DNA of 64,000 nt from contig NZ_SRUO01000011.1 of NCBI RefSeq assembly GCF_004791025.1, positions 124,001 through 188,000 of the forward strand. The letters are read 5' to 3'. This stretch comes from Mesorhizobium sp. M4B.F.Ca.ET.203.01.1.1. GTDB lineage: Bacteria > Pseudomonadota > Alphaproteobacteria > Rhizobiales > Rhizobiaceae. The position numbers were made by a program, and so were the translations under genes. Of the stretch, positions 15,437 through 25,510 are shown one piece after another (within the stretch, counting starts at the first letter, position 1; every line of letters starts with the position of its first letter). Under the pieces are notes generated by a model. The model was not told the origin of the DNA and ran no database searches. It saw only the letters and a list, made by a program, of their open reading frames with translations.

Positions 15437-15616
15437 ATGCTGCTCAAAAGCGGCATGTCGAAACTCCTCGCGCTCGTCATCATTGGCATCATGGTCATCC
15501 AGCTGATCAAGCCGCTCGGCTGGCCGGGGCTGAGGCGGCGCAGCGATTTCTGGAAGCTGGCGCTGCTTGCCATGGCGGCGATCTCGCTCACCGCGGTGCT
15601 CGGGCACTGGGGCTAG
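15437..15616 (+). CDS. Small two-helix membrane protein
   Basis: A 59-residue reading frame, too short for routine gene calls, that encodes MLLKSGMSKLLALVIIGIMV with a second hydrophobic helix WKLALLAMAAISLTAVLGHW and a basic loop GLRRRSD between them. Two membrane helices joined by an Arg-rich loop on high-GC, codon-biased sequence support a real gene. An internal ATG at 15455 is an alternative start. Function unknown. Confidence 0.55.
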   Translation: MLLKSGMSKLLALVIIGIMVIQLIKPLGWPGLRRRSDFWKLALLAMAAISLTAVLGHWG

Positions 15617-15642
15617 AGCCGCGACGTCACCCCATCGGGTGC

Positions 15643-16371
15643 CTAAGCCTGGGGCTGCTCGCCCAGAACGGGAGCAAGCAGATGCTCCGCCCAGGCGCGG
15701 TAGCCGGCTTCCGAGGCATGGAATCCGTCAACGGCAAAGCCGGCCTGCGGATCGAGGATCGGCAGCCGCGACGCAGGCACCGCGCCGCGCTCCAGGCAGA
15801 GGCGCTTGCCCATCCGATTCATCTCGGCAGCCCTGATCTCGAGGATCCTGCCAAGCAGGGAGGGCATCGCCGGCGCCCGGGTGAACTCCAGCACCGGCGA
15901 CCACACCACACGCGCCTCCGGCCATTTGGCGCGCAGTGCGTAAAGCAGGCCGCCGAACTCCTTCTTGAAGCGTGGCACCGAGTGGAAGTTCTTGGTGTCG
16001 TTGGTGCCGATGGCGAGCACGATATGCGTCCACGGATCGGCAGACAAATTGGGCAGGACATGGTCGCGCACCTGGCCGGAGGTCGCCGAATTGAAGCCGG
16101 CCGCCCGCCAGCGCACGGAGCTGCCCGTTCGCTCTGAAATCAGGATGGCAAGCTGCGCCGCGAGCCCGTTCTCGGAATGGCCGATGCCGACCGAGGCGGC
16201 GGAGGAATCGCCCAGCACCAGCAGCGTGATCGCCGGCGCCTTGCCCGGCATCTCATGGATGACCGGACCGCGCGCCGGCAGCATGCGGCTGGTGCGACGG
16301 CGCACGCCGAGCCCCTGCCAGACGTAGACGGGAAAGGCGAGCCAGGTGAGGAGGGCGAGCAGGCGCTGCAT
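15643..16371 (-). CDS. SGNH/GDSL hydrolase family protein
   Basis: A 242-residue esterase-type protein. Block I is VLGDSSAASVGIG (Ser nucleophile in GDS), an Asn block is near AAGFNSATSGQVRD, block III is IVLAIGTNDTKN, and a C-terminal block with FAVDGFHASEAGYRAWAEHL holds the catalytic Asp and His. A short hydrophobic N-terminus (LLALLTWLAFPVYVWQGLGV) suggests membrane anchoring or export. Substrate unknown; related enzymes act on lipids or acetylated glycans. Confidence 0.9.
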   Translation of the reverse strand: MQRLLALLTWLAFPVYVWQGLGVRRRTSRMLPARGPVIHEMPGKAPAITLLVLGDSSAASVGIGHSENGLAAQLAILISERTGSSVRWRAAGFNSATSGQVRDHVLPNLSADPWTHIVLAIGTNDTKNFHSVPRFKKEFGGLLYALRAKWPEARVVWSPVLEFTRAPAMPSLLGRILEIRAAEMNRMGKRLCLERGAVPASRLPILDPQAGFAVDGFHASEAGYRAWAEHLLAPVLGEQPQA

Positions 16372-16416
16372 GGCTCATGCCCTTAGCGCATATTGTTGTG
16401 CGGGTGAACGATCTAA

Positions 16417-16460
16417 CTAAAGCGCGTCGCGCCTGAACGGCCTCATGCGACGCGCTTTAG
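16417..16460. repeat. Palindromic intergenic element with 14-bp arms
   Basis: CTAAAGCGCGTCGC (16417-16430) and GCGACGCGCTTTAG (16447-16460) form a perfect inverted repeat around 16 bases. It abuts the repeat C hairpin at 16472-16519. The loop GCCTGAACGGCCTCAT has no coding content. Likely another REP-like element. Confidence 0.7.
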
Positions 16461-16471
16461 CTCATTGTTTT

Positions 16472-16519
16472 ATGCATGTCGTTTTCCCAAAACCGGGGCC
16501 ACTTTTGGGCGACATGCAT
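16472..16519. repeat. Intergenic repeat C hairpin
   Basis: Arms ATGCATGTCG (16472-16481) and CGACATGCAT (16510-16519) with inner CCCAAAA and TTTTGGG, as in the tandem pair at 14428-14532. It lies just beyond the stop of the DUF899 gene at 16531. Confidence 0.8.
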
Positions 16520-16530
16520 TAGCCGCCGGT

Positions 16531-17271
16531 TCAGTCGCAACAGGCCGGCGGCGGCTCGGGGCCGTCCTCGTACTCGTCATGCAGCCGCACCCAGTCCATC
16601 AGGCCGCCATAGGGGCCGGTCTCGTTGCGGCCCTTCGGCGTCATGTCGAGATAGTGATAGGCGCCGATCAGCGGATCGCCGCCGCGGGCGCGCGACGTGA
16701 AGGTGAGGAAGATGTCGCCGGCCCCGTCGCGGTAGAACACGCTGATGCCGGGCAGGTCCTTCGACGTGCGCGCGCGCCTTTCGAAGTTGTAGGTGGTGTC
16801 GCCGGCGGCGATCTGCTTGTCGGTGAAGGAAACCTGCATGTCGAAGTTGAAGTCGGACGCATAGGACGACACCCAGTCGAACCGCCAGCCCATGCGCTGC
16901 TTGTAGGGCAACAGCTCGGCCAGCGGCGCGCGCGCCACCACGACCAGCGACACGTCGTGGTGCTGGAGATGCAGATTGGCGCCGTCGATATGGTCGGCAA
17001 GGAAGGAGCAGCCCTCGCAGCGATGGTTCGAGCCGGGCGCCAGCATGAAGTGATAGACGATCAGCTGGCTGTTTTCGCCAAAGAGCCCGGCCAGCCGCTT
17101 CGGGCCTTGCTCGCTCTCGAAGACGTAGTCCTTGCGGATCTTCAGCCAGGGCAATTCGCGGCGCTCGGCGGCGATCTTGTCGCGCAGCCGCGTCAGTTCC
17201 TTCTCGCGATCGAGGTGCCTTTTGTGCGCCTCGAACCAGTCTTCCCGCGAAACGACGGCATTGCGATGCAT
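16531..17271 (-). CDS. DUF899 family thioredoxin-fold protein
   Basis: A 246-residue protein of the DUF899 family, predicted thioredoxin-like. Typical segments: VVSREDWFEAHKRHLDREKE at the N-terminus, ELPWLKIRKDYVFE, LIVYHFMLAP, the motif CEGCSFLADHID, and LGVVxDxL-like SVFYRDGAGDIFLTFTS; the end carries YHYLDMTPKGRNE and a Cys pair. The CxxC in CEGC is the likely redox site. No signal peptide. Function is not established for the family. A terminator lies between it and the aldolase gene. Confidence 0.9.
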   Translation of the reverse strand: MHRNAVVSREDWFEAHKRHLDREKELTRLRDKIAAERRELPWLKIRKDYVFESEQGPKRLAGLFGENSQLIVYHFMLAPGSNHRCEGCSFLADHIDGANLHLQHHDVSLVVVARAPLAELLPYKQRMGWRFDWVSSYASDFNFDMQVSFTDKQIAAGDTTYNFERRARTSKDLPGISVFYRDGAGDIFLTFTSRARGGDPLIGAYHYLDMTPKGRNETGPYGGLMDWVRLHDEYEDGPEPPPACCD

Positions 17272-17381
17272 GACGATCTCCTGTCCTCTCCTGCCAAGGA
17301 CGTTCGATATCGGCGCGATCCGACATGGCCGACGCGCTTTTCCGCGCAGTCCCAGAAGTGGGGATGCCGCCGGCGAAAAAC

Positions 17382-17409
17382 AAAACCCGGGCAGTGAGCC
17401 CGGGTTTTT
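17382..17409 (-). terminator. Terminator between the aldolase and DUF899 genes
   Basis: AAAACCCGGGC-AGTGA-GCCCGGGTTTTT, an 11-bp stem with A and T tracts on both sides. It lies 22 bases beyond the minus-strand stop of the aldolase gene at 17431. Confidence 0.9.
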
Positions 17410-17430
17410 CGTCGCGTCTGAAGAAACGTG

Positions 17431-18456
17431 TCAGGCGGCCTTTTCCAGCGCCGGCTGCCATTTGCCGAGCGCCGCCAGATGGTTCATGTGGGCGCGATGG
17501 ACAAAGGCGGCCTGGCCGGCGGCGACGTTCGCCGCCTTGCCGCTCCAGGCCTTCTGCGCGGCGGCCTGCAGGGCACGGCCGTAGGAGAAGGTCAGCTTCC
17601 ACGGATGCGGGCCGATGGCGTTGATGGCATTGAGGTTGGCGGTCGCCTCCTCGTCCGATTGGCCGCCGGAGAGGAAGGCAATGCCCGCAACCGCCGCCGG
17701 CACCGTCTCGCGGAACAGTTTGATCGTCTTTTCGGCGACGATCTCTGGACTATCCAGCTTGCCGGATTTCTTGCCCGATATGACCATGTTCGGCTTCAGG
17801 ATGGTGCCTTCGAGCACGACGCGCGCGGCATAGAGCTCGTCATAGAGCTTGAGCAGCGTCGCCTTGCTGATCTCGTAGCAGGTGTCGATGCCGTGGGCGC
17901 CGTCCATCAGCACCTCCGGCTCGACGATCGGCACGATGCCGGCCTCCTGGCAGAGCGCGGCGTAGCGGGCGAGCGCGTGTGCGTTCGAGCCGATCGAGGT
18001 CTGAGACGGCACGCCCTTGGCGATGTCGATATCGATCACCGCGCGCCATTTGGCGAAGCGGGCGCCGAGCTTGTAGTAGTCGGCAAGCCGCTCGCGCAGG
18101 CCGTCGAGGCCCTCGGTGACGGTGTCGCCGGGAAAGCCGGCCAGCGGCTTGGCGCCGGCGTCGACCTTGATGCCGGGGATGGCGCCGGATGCCTTGATGA
18201 TGTCGACCAGCGGCGTGCCGTCAGCAGCCTTCTGGCGGATGGTCTCGTCATAGAGGATGACGCCGGAGATGTAGCGCGTCATCGCGTCCTTGGCGCGGAA
18301 CATCATCTCGCGATAGTCGCGGCGGCTGTCGGCAGTCGATTCGACGCCGATGACGTCGAAGCGCTTCTTGATGGTGCCGGAGCTTTCATCGGCGGCCAGC
18401 AGGCCCTTGCCGTCGGCCACGATCGCGGCGGCAATGTCTTCGAGACGTTCGCTCAT
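17431..18456 (-). CDS. Fructose-bisphosphate aldolase, class I
   Basis: Cleaves fructose 1,6-bisphosphate to triose phosphates through a Schiff-base lysine. The 341-residue sequence is of the vertebrate-like class I type: GLLAADESSGTIKKRF near the N-terminus, a VEPEVLMDGAHGID segment, ILKPNMVISGKKS (Schiff-base Lys in LKPNM) and GIAFLSGGQSDEEATANLNAIN for phosphate binding. ATG 18456 has GGAGGAAGCACA in front of it. It closes a minus-strand set tkt, gap, (antiporter), pgk, aldolase. Confidence 0.95.
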   Translation of the reverse strand: MSERLEDIAAAIVADGKGLLAADESSGTIKKRFDVIGVESTADSRRDYREMMFRAKDAMTRYISGVILYDETIRQKAADGTPLVDIIKASGAIPGIKVDAGAKPLAGFPGDTVTEGLDGLRERLADYYKLGARFAKWRAVIDIDIAKGVPSQTSIGSNAHALARYAALCQEAGIVPIVEPEVLMDGAHGIDTCYEISKATLLKLYDELYAARVVLEGTILKPNMVISGKKSGKLDSPEIVAEKTIKLFRETVPAAVAGIAFLSGGQSDEEATANLNAINAIGPHPWKLTFSYGRALQAAAQKAWSGKAANVAAGQAAFVHRAHMNHLAALGKWQPALEKAA

Positions 18457-18652
18457 TGTGCTTCCTCCTGACAGTGGTTTTCCGCGGTTCACGGAACTCT
18501 ACCGCCAAAGGAATGATGCCGGAAAGCGCGAAATCGATTGAAAGTCGCGCCGCGGGGCCGGCTCGCCGAGTCTTGATCGGGTCAATCGCTCCGGTCGCAT
18601 TTCCGCAACGCCAAGCATCGCCGCCTGGATGCAAATGCTTTGCTCCGCCCAG

Positions 18653-18684
18653 TTCCAGGAATACCGCTGCACGGTTTTCCTGGA
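18653..18684. repeat. Half copy of repeat A, hairpin 3' of pgk
   Basis: TTCCAGGAA and TTCCTGGAA bound a 14-base loop rich in CCGCTGCACGG; this equals the second hairpin of repeat A at 5222-5266. It begins six bases past the pgk stop and may act as its transcript end. Confidence 0.65.
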
Positions 18685-18690
18685 ATTGCT

Positions 18691-19887
18691 TCAGCGCTTC
18701 AGCACCTCGACGCCGGGCAGCGGCTTGCCTTCCATCCACTCCAGGAAGGCGCCGCCGGCGGTCGAGACATAGGTGAAGTCGTCGGCGACGCCGGCGTGAT
18801 TGAGCGCGGCCACCGTATCGCCGCCGCCGGCCACCGAGACCAGCTTGCCGGCCTTGGTGCGTTCGGCGGCGTGCTTTGCAGCCGCCACCGTGGCGCGGTC
18901 GAAAGGCTCGATCTCGAAGGCGCCGAGCGGGCCGTTCCAGACCAACGTGGCGGCGCGGTCGATCCAGTCGCCGACGGCCTTCACGGTCTTTTCGCCGACG
19001 TCGAGGATCATGCCGTCGGCCGGCACGTCCGATATGGCGACGGTCCCGCTGGCGGCGCCGGCCTTGAACTCCTTCGCCACGACGCCGTCGGCCGGCAGGA
19101 TGATGGCGCAGCCGGCTTCGGCCGCCTCGATCATGATCTGCTTGGCAGTGGCGGCAAGATCATGCTCGCAGAGCGACTTGCCGACGGCGGTGCCGCGCGC
19201 GGCCAGGAAGGTGTTGGCCATGCCGCCGCCGATGACCAGCGCGTCGACCTTCTTCACCAGGTTCATCAAGAGGTCGATCTTGGTCGAGACCTTGGCGCCG
19301 CCGACGATGGCGACGACCGGGCGGACGGGATTGCCGAGGCCCTTTTCCAGCGCATCGAGCTCGGCCTGCATGGTGCGGCCGGCGAAGGCCGGCAACAGAT
19401 GCGCCAGGCCTTCGGTCGAGGAATGGGCGCGGTGCGCGGCGGAAAAGGCGTCGTTGACGAAGATGTCGCCGTTGGCGGCGAGCTTCTCGGTGAAGGCCGG
19501 GTCGTTCTTCTCCTCGGCCTTGTAGAAGCGGGTGTTTTCCAAAAGCAGCACATCGCCCTTGTCCATGGCGGCGACGGCGCTGCCCGCTACGTCGCCGATG
19601 CAGTCGGCGGCGAAGCCGACGGGCCGGCCGAGCACGTGCGCCGTGGCGCCGGCGATCGGCTCCAGCGAGAATTCGGGCGTGGGTCCGTCCTTGGGACGGC
19701 CGAAATGGGCAAGCAGGATGACCTTGGCGCCCTTGCCGGACAGTTCGGCGATGGTCGGCGCGATGCGCTCGATGCGGGTGACGTCGGTGACCTTGCCGTC
19801 GGCGACGGGAACGTTGAGGTCGACGCGCACCAGCACGCGCTTGCCGGAGATGTTGCCGATGTCGTCCAGTGTCTTGAAGCCGGCCAT
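18691..19887 (-). CDS. pgk: Phosphoglycerate kinase
   Basis: Converts 1,3-bisphosphoglycerate and ADP to 3-phosphoglycerate and ATP in the cytosol. The 398-residue protein has the standard landmarks: [56 protein letters not shown], and the C-terminal [17 protein letters not shown]. Start ATG 19887 ([11 protein letters not shown]) follows AAAGGGACC. It lies between a K+/H+ antiporter gene upstream and the aldolase gene downstream, all on the minus strand. Confidence 0.97.
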   Translation of the reverse strand: MAGFKTLDDIGNISGKRVLVRVDLNVPVADGKVTDVTRIERIAPTIAELSGKGAKVILLAHFGRPKDGPTPEFSLEPIAGATAHVLGRPVGFAADCIGDVAGSAVAAMDKGDVLLLENTRFYKAEEKNDPAFTEKLAANGDIFVNDAFSAAHRAHSSTEGLAHLLPAFAGRTMQAELDALEKGLGNPVRPVVAIVGGAKVSTKIDLLMNLVKKVDALVIGGGMANTFLAARGTAVGKSLCEHDLAATAKQIMIEAAEAGCAIILPADGVVAKEFKAGAASGTVAISDVPADGMILDVGEKTVKAVGDWIDRAATLVWNGPLGAFEIEPFDRATVAAAKHAAERTKAGKLVSVAGGGDTVAALNHAGVADDFTYVSTAGGAFLEWMEGKPLPGVEVLKR

Positions 19888-19989
19888 GCTGGTCCCTTTC
19901 CGCGAAAATCGCGGGGACCTTACCCGCCAACGGCGACGATGCAAGGCCCGCGTGGAAGCGCGCGCGCAAAATGATGTAGGCGCGTAAGA

Positions 19990-21879
19990 TCAGCTTTCGC
20001 TTGTTGCCTTTTGCGCAGCCGGTTCGGGCGTCGAGGGCTGTTCGGGCGGCGCTTCGACGGCAGGCGCCTGCGCCGGCTTGCGCCAGCCGCGGACGAAGGC
20101 GGCGATGCGGTCGCGGATCTCGCCGGCGCTCAGGAACACCGGTACGCGCGCCACCGGCGCGGTCGGCTCGAAGGACAGGCCGAGGCCGATGATCCGCCCC
20201 TTGTCGTCGACGTCGCGCACGATGAGCTCGATCGGTCCGATCAGCACCCGGTCGGCATATTCGGGATGGCCGCCGAGCCGCTCCGTCACCAGGGCGCCGA
20301 CGGTCAGCTTGCGCTCGGCCTCGGTCAGGCCCGGCCCATAGGCAGCCTCCAGTTCCTCGGCCAAGCGCGTCGGATCGAGCGCGAAGGCGCCGAAGAAGTC
20401 CGCGTCCTCCGGATCGACCACGGCGCGGCTGGCGAACAGCTTGTCGAGCAGGCGCGGATAGCGGTCCGGCACGAAGATGTAGACCTGGTCGCCGGCGGCC
20501 AGCCGGCCCATGTCCTGGAAGCGCATCGAGCGGCCGTCGCGCAGCACCAGCGAGGGCCGCGCCCAGCGCGGGATGCGCTCGCCGCGCGCCACCGGGCTGC
20601 CCGGCGCCACGCGATAGGCGAGCAGCTCGTGATGGGCCGAGCCCGGCAGTTCGAGCTCGACCTTGTCGAGCGGCCCGAGCCGCGCCGGCACGATGAGGCC
20701 GAGGCGGCGCGCCAGCGGCCCGACGGTCCAGCCCTGCACGACCAGCGATACCAGCACGATGATGAAGGCGGTGTTGAAGATGACGCGGCCGTTTTCCAGG
20801 CCGCCGAGCAGCGGCGTGATGGCAAGCAGGATAGAGACCGCGCCGCGCAGTCCGACCCAGGAGACGAAAGCCACCTCGGGCCGCGGCAGGCGGAACGGGA
20901 CAAGGCAAAGCCAGACGGCGACCGGCCGCGCCACGAAGATCAGGAACAGGCCGAGCAGGACCGCCGGCACCAGGATCGCCGGAAACTGCGAGGGCGTGGC
21001 GAACAGGCCGAGGATCAGGAACATGATGATCTGCGCCAGCCATGACATGCCGTCCTGGAAGCGCTTGAGGATGGTGACGGCGCGGATGTCGGAATTGCCC
21101 GCTATCAGGCCGGCGAGGTAGACCGCCAGGAAACCGGAGCCGCCAATGGCGCCGGCGGCGGCGAACACCATCAGCGACAGCGTCAGCACGAAGATCGGCA
21201 GCAGGCCGTGGTCGAGGTTCAGCCGCTCGACAAGGCGCACGATGGCGAGGCCGCCGAGAATGCCGACGACGGCGCCGACACCCATGTTGAGCAAGAAGCC
21301 GAGCGCGAGGTTGGTGACCAGCACATTGGCCTCGGGATTGGCGTGGGCGGCGATGATCTCGACCAGGGTGATGGTGAGGAAGATGGCGATCGGGTCATTG
21401 GTGCCCGATTCCACCTCGAGCGTCGCGCGCACGCGCTCGCGCAAATTGATCTCGCCGGCGCGCAGCAGAAAGAACACCGCAGCCGCATCGGTCGAGGCGA
21501 CGGCGGCGCCGAGCAGGAAGGATTCCAGCCAGGTGAGGTCGAGCAGGTAATAGGCGGCGGCGCCGAACAGGCCGGTGGTCAGGATGACGCCGACGGTCGC
21601 CAGCGACAGCGCCGGCCCGGCTGCCTGGCGCAGCGCATTGAGCGGCGTGCCGAAACCGGAATCGAACAGGATGACGGCCAGCGCCAGTGAGCCGGCAAAA
21701 TAGGCCAGCCTTGCGTTGTCGAATTCGATGCCGAGGCCGTCGGTTCCGGTCGCCAGACCGATGCAGAGGAAGAGAAGCAGGAGGGGAGCGCCGAAGCGAA
21801 AGGCGATCAGGCTCGAAAACGCGGCGGCAACGACAAGGGCGGTGCCGACCAGCGTTACAAGATAGATCGCATGCTCCAT
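19990..21879 (-). CDS. Potassium/proton antiporter, CPA1 family (NhaP2/CvrA-like)
   Basis: A 629-residue inner-membrane antiporter. Around twelve to thirteen helices occupy residues 1-390, with the ion-site segment AVASTDAAAVFFLLR, ESGTNDPIAIFLT and GLRGAVSILLAITPLL, all typical of CPA1 exchangers of the NhaP2/CvrA group. Residues ~400-490 contain a TrkA-C (RCK C) domain, and a C-terminal CorC/HlyC-like domain follows (DPEDADFFGAFALDP onward). The Ala/Pro/Glu-rich tail is low complexity. It interrupts the gap-pgk glycolytic set; a role in K+ and pH balance is inferred. Confidence 0.92.
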   Translation of the reverse strand: MEHAIYLVTLVGTALVVAAAFSSLIAFRFGAPLLLLFLCIGLATGTDGLGIEFDNARLAYFAGSLALAVILFDSGFGTPLNALRQAAGPALSLATVGVILTTGLFGAAAYYLLDLTWLESFLLGAAVASTDAAAVFFLLRAGEINLRERVRATLEVESGTNDPIAIFLTITLVEIIAAHANPEANVLVTNLALGFLLNMGVGAVVGILGGLAIVRLVERLNLDHGLLPIFVLTLSLMVFAAAGAIGGSGFLAVYLAGLIAGNSDIRAVTILKRFQDGMSWLAQIIMFLILGLFATPSQFPAILVPAVLLGLFLIFVARPVAVWLCLVPFRLPRPEVAFVSWVGLRGAVSILLAITPLLGGLENGRVIFNTAFIIVLVSLVVQGWTVGPLARRLGLIVPARLGPLDKVELELPGSAHHELLAYRVAPGSPVARGERIPRWARPSLVLRDGRSMRFQDMGRLAAGDQVYIFVPDRYPRLLDKLFASRAVVDPEDADFFGAFALDPTRLAEELEAAYGPGLTEAERKLTVGALVTERLGGHPEYADRVLIGPIELIVRDVDDKGRIIGLGLSFEPTAPVARVPVFLSAGEIRDRIAAFVRGWRKPAQAPAVEAPPEQPSTPEPAAQKATSES

Positions 21880-22032
21880 CCGGAATTGCCCCTCAAATCC
21901 GCCTCCCTCCCCGCTTTACGGCAGAGTGGGGCGAAGACATGACCAGTGCAAGGCGGCAGCGTGGTTTTTTGCTCCTATGGGGCTGATTTCCGGAGCTTTT
22001 GCCGCTTGGGGCGCCAGCCCGGCCCGCAAACG

Positions 22033-22058
22033 AAAAACGCCCGGCCGAAGCCGGGCGT
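22033..22058 (-). terminator. Terminator of gap
   Basis: On the minus strand ACGCCCGGC-TTCG-GCCGGGCGT followed by five T residues, 31 bases beyond the gap stop at 22089. A stable UUCG-type tetraloop caps a 9-bp GC-rich stem. Confidence 0.92.
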
Positions 22059-22088
22059 CTGGTCTGGAAAGATCGAAGTCCGCCGCGA

Positions 22089-23099
22089 TCAGGCGATGGT
22101 CTTGCCGAAGGCGACCGCGGTGTCGCCCATGCGGTTGGAGAAGCCCCATTCATTGTCGTACCAGGAGAGCACCGACACGAAGTTGCCGTCCATGACCTTG
22201 GTCTGGTCGAGGGCGACGATCGAGGAATGCGGATCGTGGTTGAAGTCGATCGAGACATTCGGGTGATGGGTAACGGCGAGCACGCCCTTCAGCTTGCCCT
22301 TGGAGGCGGCGCTCACCGCTTCGTTGATCTCCTGCGCGGTGGTCGAGCGCTTGGCGATGAACTTGAAGTCGACGACCGAGACGTTCGGGGTCGGCACGCG
22401 GATCGAGATGCCGTCGAGCTTGCCCTTGAGGTCGGGCAGCACCAGGCCGATCGCCTTGGCTGCACCGGTCGAGGTCGGGATCTGCGACAGCGCCGCCGCG
22501 CGGGCGCGGTAGAGGTCCTTGTGCATGGTGTCCAGCGTCGGCTGGTCGCCGGTGTAGGAGTGGATCGTCGTCATCATGCCCTTCTCGATGCCGACGGTCT
22601 CGTGCAGCACGGCGGCGAGCGGCGCCAGGCAGTTGGTGGTGCAGGACGCGTTCGAGATGACGATGTGGTCCTTGGTCAGCTTGTCGTGGTTGATGCCGTA
22701 GACGACGGTGAGGTCGGCGCCTTCGGCCGGCGCCGAGACGATGACACGCTTGGCGCCGGCGGTGAGATGCGCCGCCGCCTTGTCGCGGGCGGTGAAGATG
22801 CCCGTGCACTCGAGCGCGATGTCGACGCCGAGTTCCTTCCACGGCAGCTGGGTCGGGTCCTTGATGGCGGTGACCTTGAACTTCTCCGAGCCGACCGAGA
22901 TCTGATCGCCGTCGACCGTCACTTCATGCGGGAAGCGGCCATGCACGCTGTCGTAGCGCAAGAGATGCGCATTGGTCTCGACCGGGCCGAGGTCGTTGAC
23001 GGCGACGACGTCGATGTCCTTGCGGCCGGATTCATGGATGGCTCGCAGGATGTTGCGGCCGATACGGCCGAATCCGTTGATGGCAACTCTGACGGTCAT
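22089..23099 (-). CDS. gap: Glyceraldehyde-3-phosphate dehydrogenase, type I
   Basis: Oxidises glyceraldehyde 3-phosphate to 1,3-bisphosphoglycerate with NAD. The 336-residue protein begins [20 protein letters not shown] (NAD-binding GxGxxG), contains the active site [12 protein letters not shown] with the catalytic Cys near residue 153, [24 protein letters not shown] and a C-terminal [13 protein letters not shown]. Length and motifs match type I enzymes. Transcribed between tkt and the antiporter, with its own terminator. Confidence 0.97.
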   Translation of the reverse strand: MTVRVAINGFGRIGRNILRAIHESGRKDIDVVAVNDLGPVETNAHLLRYDSVHGRFPHEVTVDGDQISVGSEKFKVTAIKDPTQLPWKELGVDIALECTGIFTARDKAAAHLTAGAKRVIVSAPAEGADLTVVYGINHDKLTKDHIVISNASCTTNCLAPLAAVLHETVGIEKGMMTTIHSYTGDQPTLDTMHKDLYRARAAALSQIPTSTGAAKAIGLVLPDLKGKLDGISIRVPTPNVSVVDFKFIAKRSTTAQEINEAVSAASKGKLKGVLAVTHHPNVSIDFNHDPHSSIVALDQTKVMDGNFVSVLSWYDNEWGFSNRMGDTAVAFGKTIA

Positions 23100-23260
23100 G
23101 TTTCTCTCCCTGGGAGCTGGAAGGCGATTGGGTCCGCAGCTTCATAGCGGCGGACGGGCGAAGAATCCAGCCTTGGAAGGCTTGGATTTAAATCGATTAG
23201 GTTGGGCCAGCCCGCCAAGGCGGCCATGCTTGGTTTTGACGGGCTCGCTTGGCTCAACCC

Positions 23261-25252
23261 TTACTTGCCGTGCAGGCGGGCTTCCGCCGCTTTCGCCGCC
23301 GCTTCGGCGGTGATGCCGAAATGCGGATAGAGCTGCTCGATGGTGCCCGAGGCACCGAAGCCGGTCATGCCGACAAAGATGCCATCGCTGCCGATAATAT
23401 GGTCCCAGCCCTGGCGGATGCCGGCTTCGATTGCGACCTTCACCTTCGCATTGCCGATCGTCTTCCTGCGGTAGTCGTCGCTCTGCTGGTCGAACAGTTC
23501 GAAGCAGGGCACCGAGACGACGCGGGTCGGGTGGCCGTGCTGCTGCAGCAACTCACGCGCGCCGAGCGCGACCTCGACCTCGGAGCCGGTGGCGAAGATG
23601 GTCACCGCCGCCTCGCCGTTCGCCGCGGCGAGCTCATAGGCGCCGGACGCGCTGAGGTTCTTCTCGCTGTGCTCGGTGCGAACGGTCGGCAGGTTCTGGC
23701 GGGTCAGCGCCAGCGTCGACGGCGTCTTTTCGGATTCGAGCGCCAGCTGCCAGCACTCCGCCGTCTCGACCGCGTCGGCCGGGCGAAAGACGTTGTGGTT
23801 GGGGATGGCGCGAAGCGCTGCCACATGCTCGACCGGCTGGTGCGTCGGACCGTCCTCGCCGAGGCCGATCGAGTCATGGGTCATGACGAAGATCGAGCGG
23901 ATGCCCATCAGCGAGGCGAGGCGCATCGAGGGACGGGCATAGTCGGAGAAGCACAGGAACGTGCCGCCATAGGCGATCAGGCCGCCATGCAGCGTCAGGC
24001 CGTTGATCGCCGCCGCCATGCCATGCTCGCGGATGCCGTAGTGGACATAGCGCTGGCCATAGTCGTCAGGGGTGATGTTCTTGGTCTGGCTGGTCTTGGT
24101 GTTGTTGGAGCCGGTCAGGTCGGCCGAGCCGCCGATGGTTTCCGGCACCGCGCCGTTGATGACTTCCAGCGCCATTTCCGAGGACTTGCGGGTGGCGACC
24201 TTGGGCTTGTCGGCCGAGAGCTTCTTCTTGTAGTCGGCAATGACGCTGTCGAAGTTCGACGGCAGCTTGCCGGAGATGCGGCGCTCGAACTCGCCCTTCA
24301 GCGTGGCGTCCGCCTTGGCGAGACGGCCCTCCCAATCGGCGCGGGCCTTGGCGCCGGCCTGGCCGGCGGCGCGCCAGGCGTCGAGGATGTCGGCGGGAAC
24401 CTCTAAGGGCGGCGAATCCCAGCCGAAGAATTTGCGCGCGCCGGCGATTTCCTCGGCGCCGAGCGGCGAGCCGTGCGCCTTGTTGGTGCCGGCCTTGGTC
24501 GGAGCGCCGAAACCGATGGTGGTCTTGCAGGCAATCATCGTCGGCTTGTCGGAATGGCGCGCCGCCTCGATGGCGTAGGCGATGGCTTCCGGATCGAAGC
24601 CGTCGATGTGGGTGGCGTTCCAGCCGGAGGCCTGGAAGCGGGCGACCTGGTCGGTGTTGTCGGCGAGCGACACCGGGCCGTCGATCGAGATGTTGTTGTT
24701 GTCCCACAGCACGATCAGCTTGTTGAGCTTGAGATGCCCGGCGAGCGCGATGGCCTCCTGGGAGACGCCCTCCATCAGGCAGCCGTCGCCGGCCAGCACA
24801 TAGGTATAATGGTCGACGAGGTCCTTGCCGAAGGCGGCGTTCATGATGCGCTCGCCGAGCGCGAAGCCGACCGAGTTGGCGAGGCCCTGGCCGAGCGGGC
24901 CGGTCGTCGTCTCGATGCCGGCGGCATGGCCATATTCGGGGTGACCGGCGGTCTTCGATCCGAGCTGGCGGAAATTCATGATCTGGTCGAGGGTCATGTC
25001 CTCGTAGCCGGTCAGATAGAGCAGCGAATAGAGCAGCATCGAGCCGTGGCCGGCCGACAGGATGAAACGGTCGCGGTCGGCCCAGTGCGGGGCCTTGGCG
25101 TCGAATTTCAGGAAGCGGGTGAACAGCACCGTGGCGATGTCGGCGCAGCCCATGGGCAGGCCCGGGTGGCCGGAATTCGCCTTCTCGACGGCGTCCATGG
25201 AAAGGAAACGGATCGCATTGGCCATCCGGTCATGTTGTTCACGCGAGGTCAT
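23261..25252 (-). CDS. tkt: Transketolase
   Basis: Thiamine diphosphate enzyme of the pentose phosphate and Calvin pathways moving two-carbon units. The 663-residue protein has [22 protein letters not shown], the ThDP motif [13 protein letters not shown] ending in NN ([14 protein letters not shown]), [14 protein letters not shown] with the catalytic Glu, [14 protein letters not shown] and a C-terminal [17 protein letters not shown]. Start ATG 25252 directly follows GGAGGAAGC. It heads the minus-strand series tkt, gap, antiporter, pgk, aldolase. The paralogous DXS family is excluded by length and motif order. Confidence 0.96.
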   Translation of the reverse strand: MTSREQHDRMANAIRFLSMDAVEKANSGHPGLPMGCADIATVLFTRFLKFDAKAPHWADRDRFILSAGHGSMLLYSLLYLTGYEDMTLDQIMNFRQLGSKTAGHPEYGHAAGIETTTGPLGQGLANSVGFALGERIMNAAFGKDLVDHYTYVLAGDGCLMEGVSQEAIALAGHLKLNKLIVLWDNNNISIDGPVSLADNTDQVARFQASGWNATHIDGFDPEAIAYAIEAARHSDKPTMIACKTTIGFGAPTKAGTNKAHGSPLGAEEIAGARKFFGWDSPPLEVPADILDAWRAAGQAGAKARADWEGRLAKADATLKGEFERRISGKLPSNFDSVIADYKKKLSADKPKVATRKSSEMALEVINGAVPETIGGSADLTGSNNTKTSQTKNITPDDYGQRYVHYGIREHGMAAAINGLTLHGGLIAYGGTFLCFSDYARPSMRLASLMGIRSIFVMTHDSIGLGEDGPTHQPVEHVAALRAIPNHNVFRPADAVETAECWQLALESEKTPSTLALTRQNLPTVRTEHSEKNLSASGAYELAAANGEAAVTIFATGSEVEVALGARELLQQHGHPTRVVSVPCFELFDQQSDDYRRKTIGNAKVKVAIEAGIRQGWDHIIGSDGIFVGMTGFGASGTIEQLYPHFGITAEAAAKAAEARLHGK

Positions 25253-25510
25253 GCTTCCTCCGGGGTGGGGGTTTGAGGCCCTGGGAAAGGCCTGGAAAGG
25301 GTGCGCGACACATAGCAGGCGCGGCCCTTGAGTCAACAAATCGGTGCGTTTTTGCCGGGCTTGTGATGGCCCCGGCAGACCTACATTAGCGTTAGCGGGG
25401 GACAGTCGCGAGAGCTTTATTGACGTTGCCTTCACACGGCGCCTAATGTTTCCTGGATAACGCGTTCTGAACGCGAACGATTCGGTGATGGGCAGGGTGC
25501 AGGACGAGCC

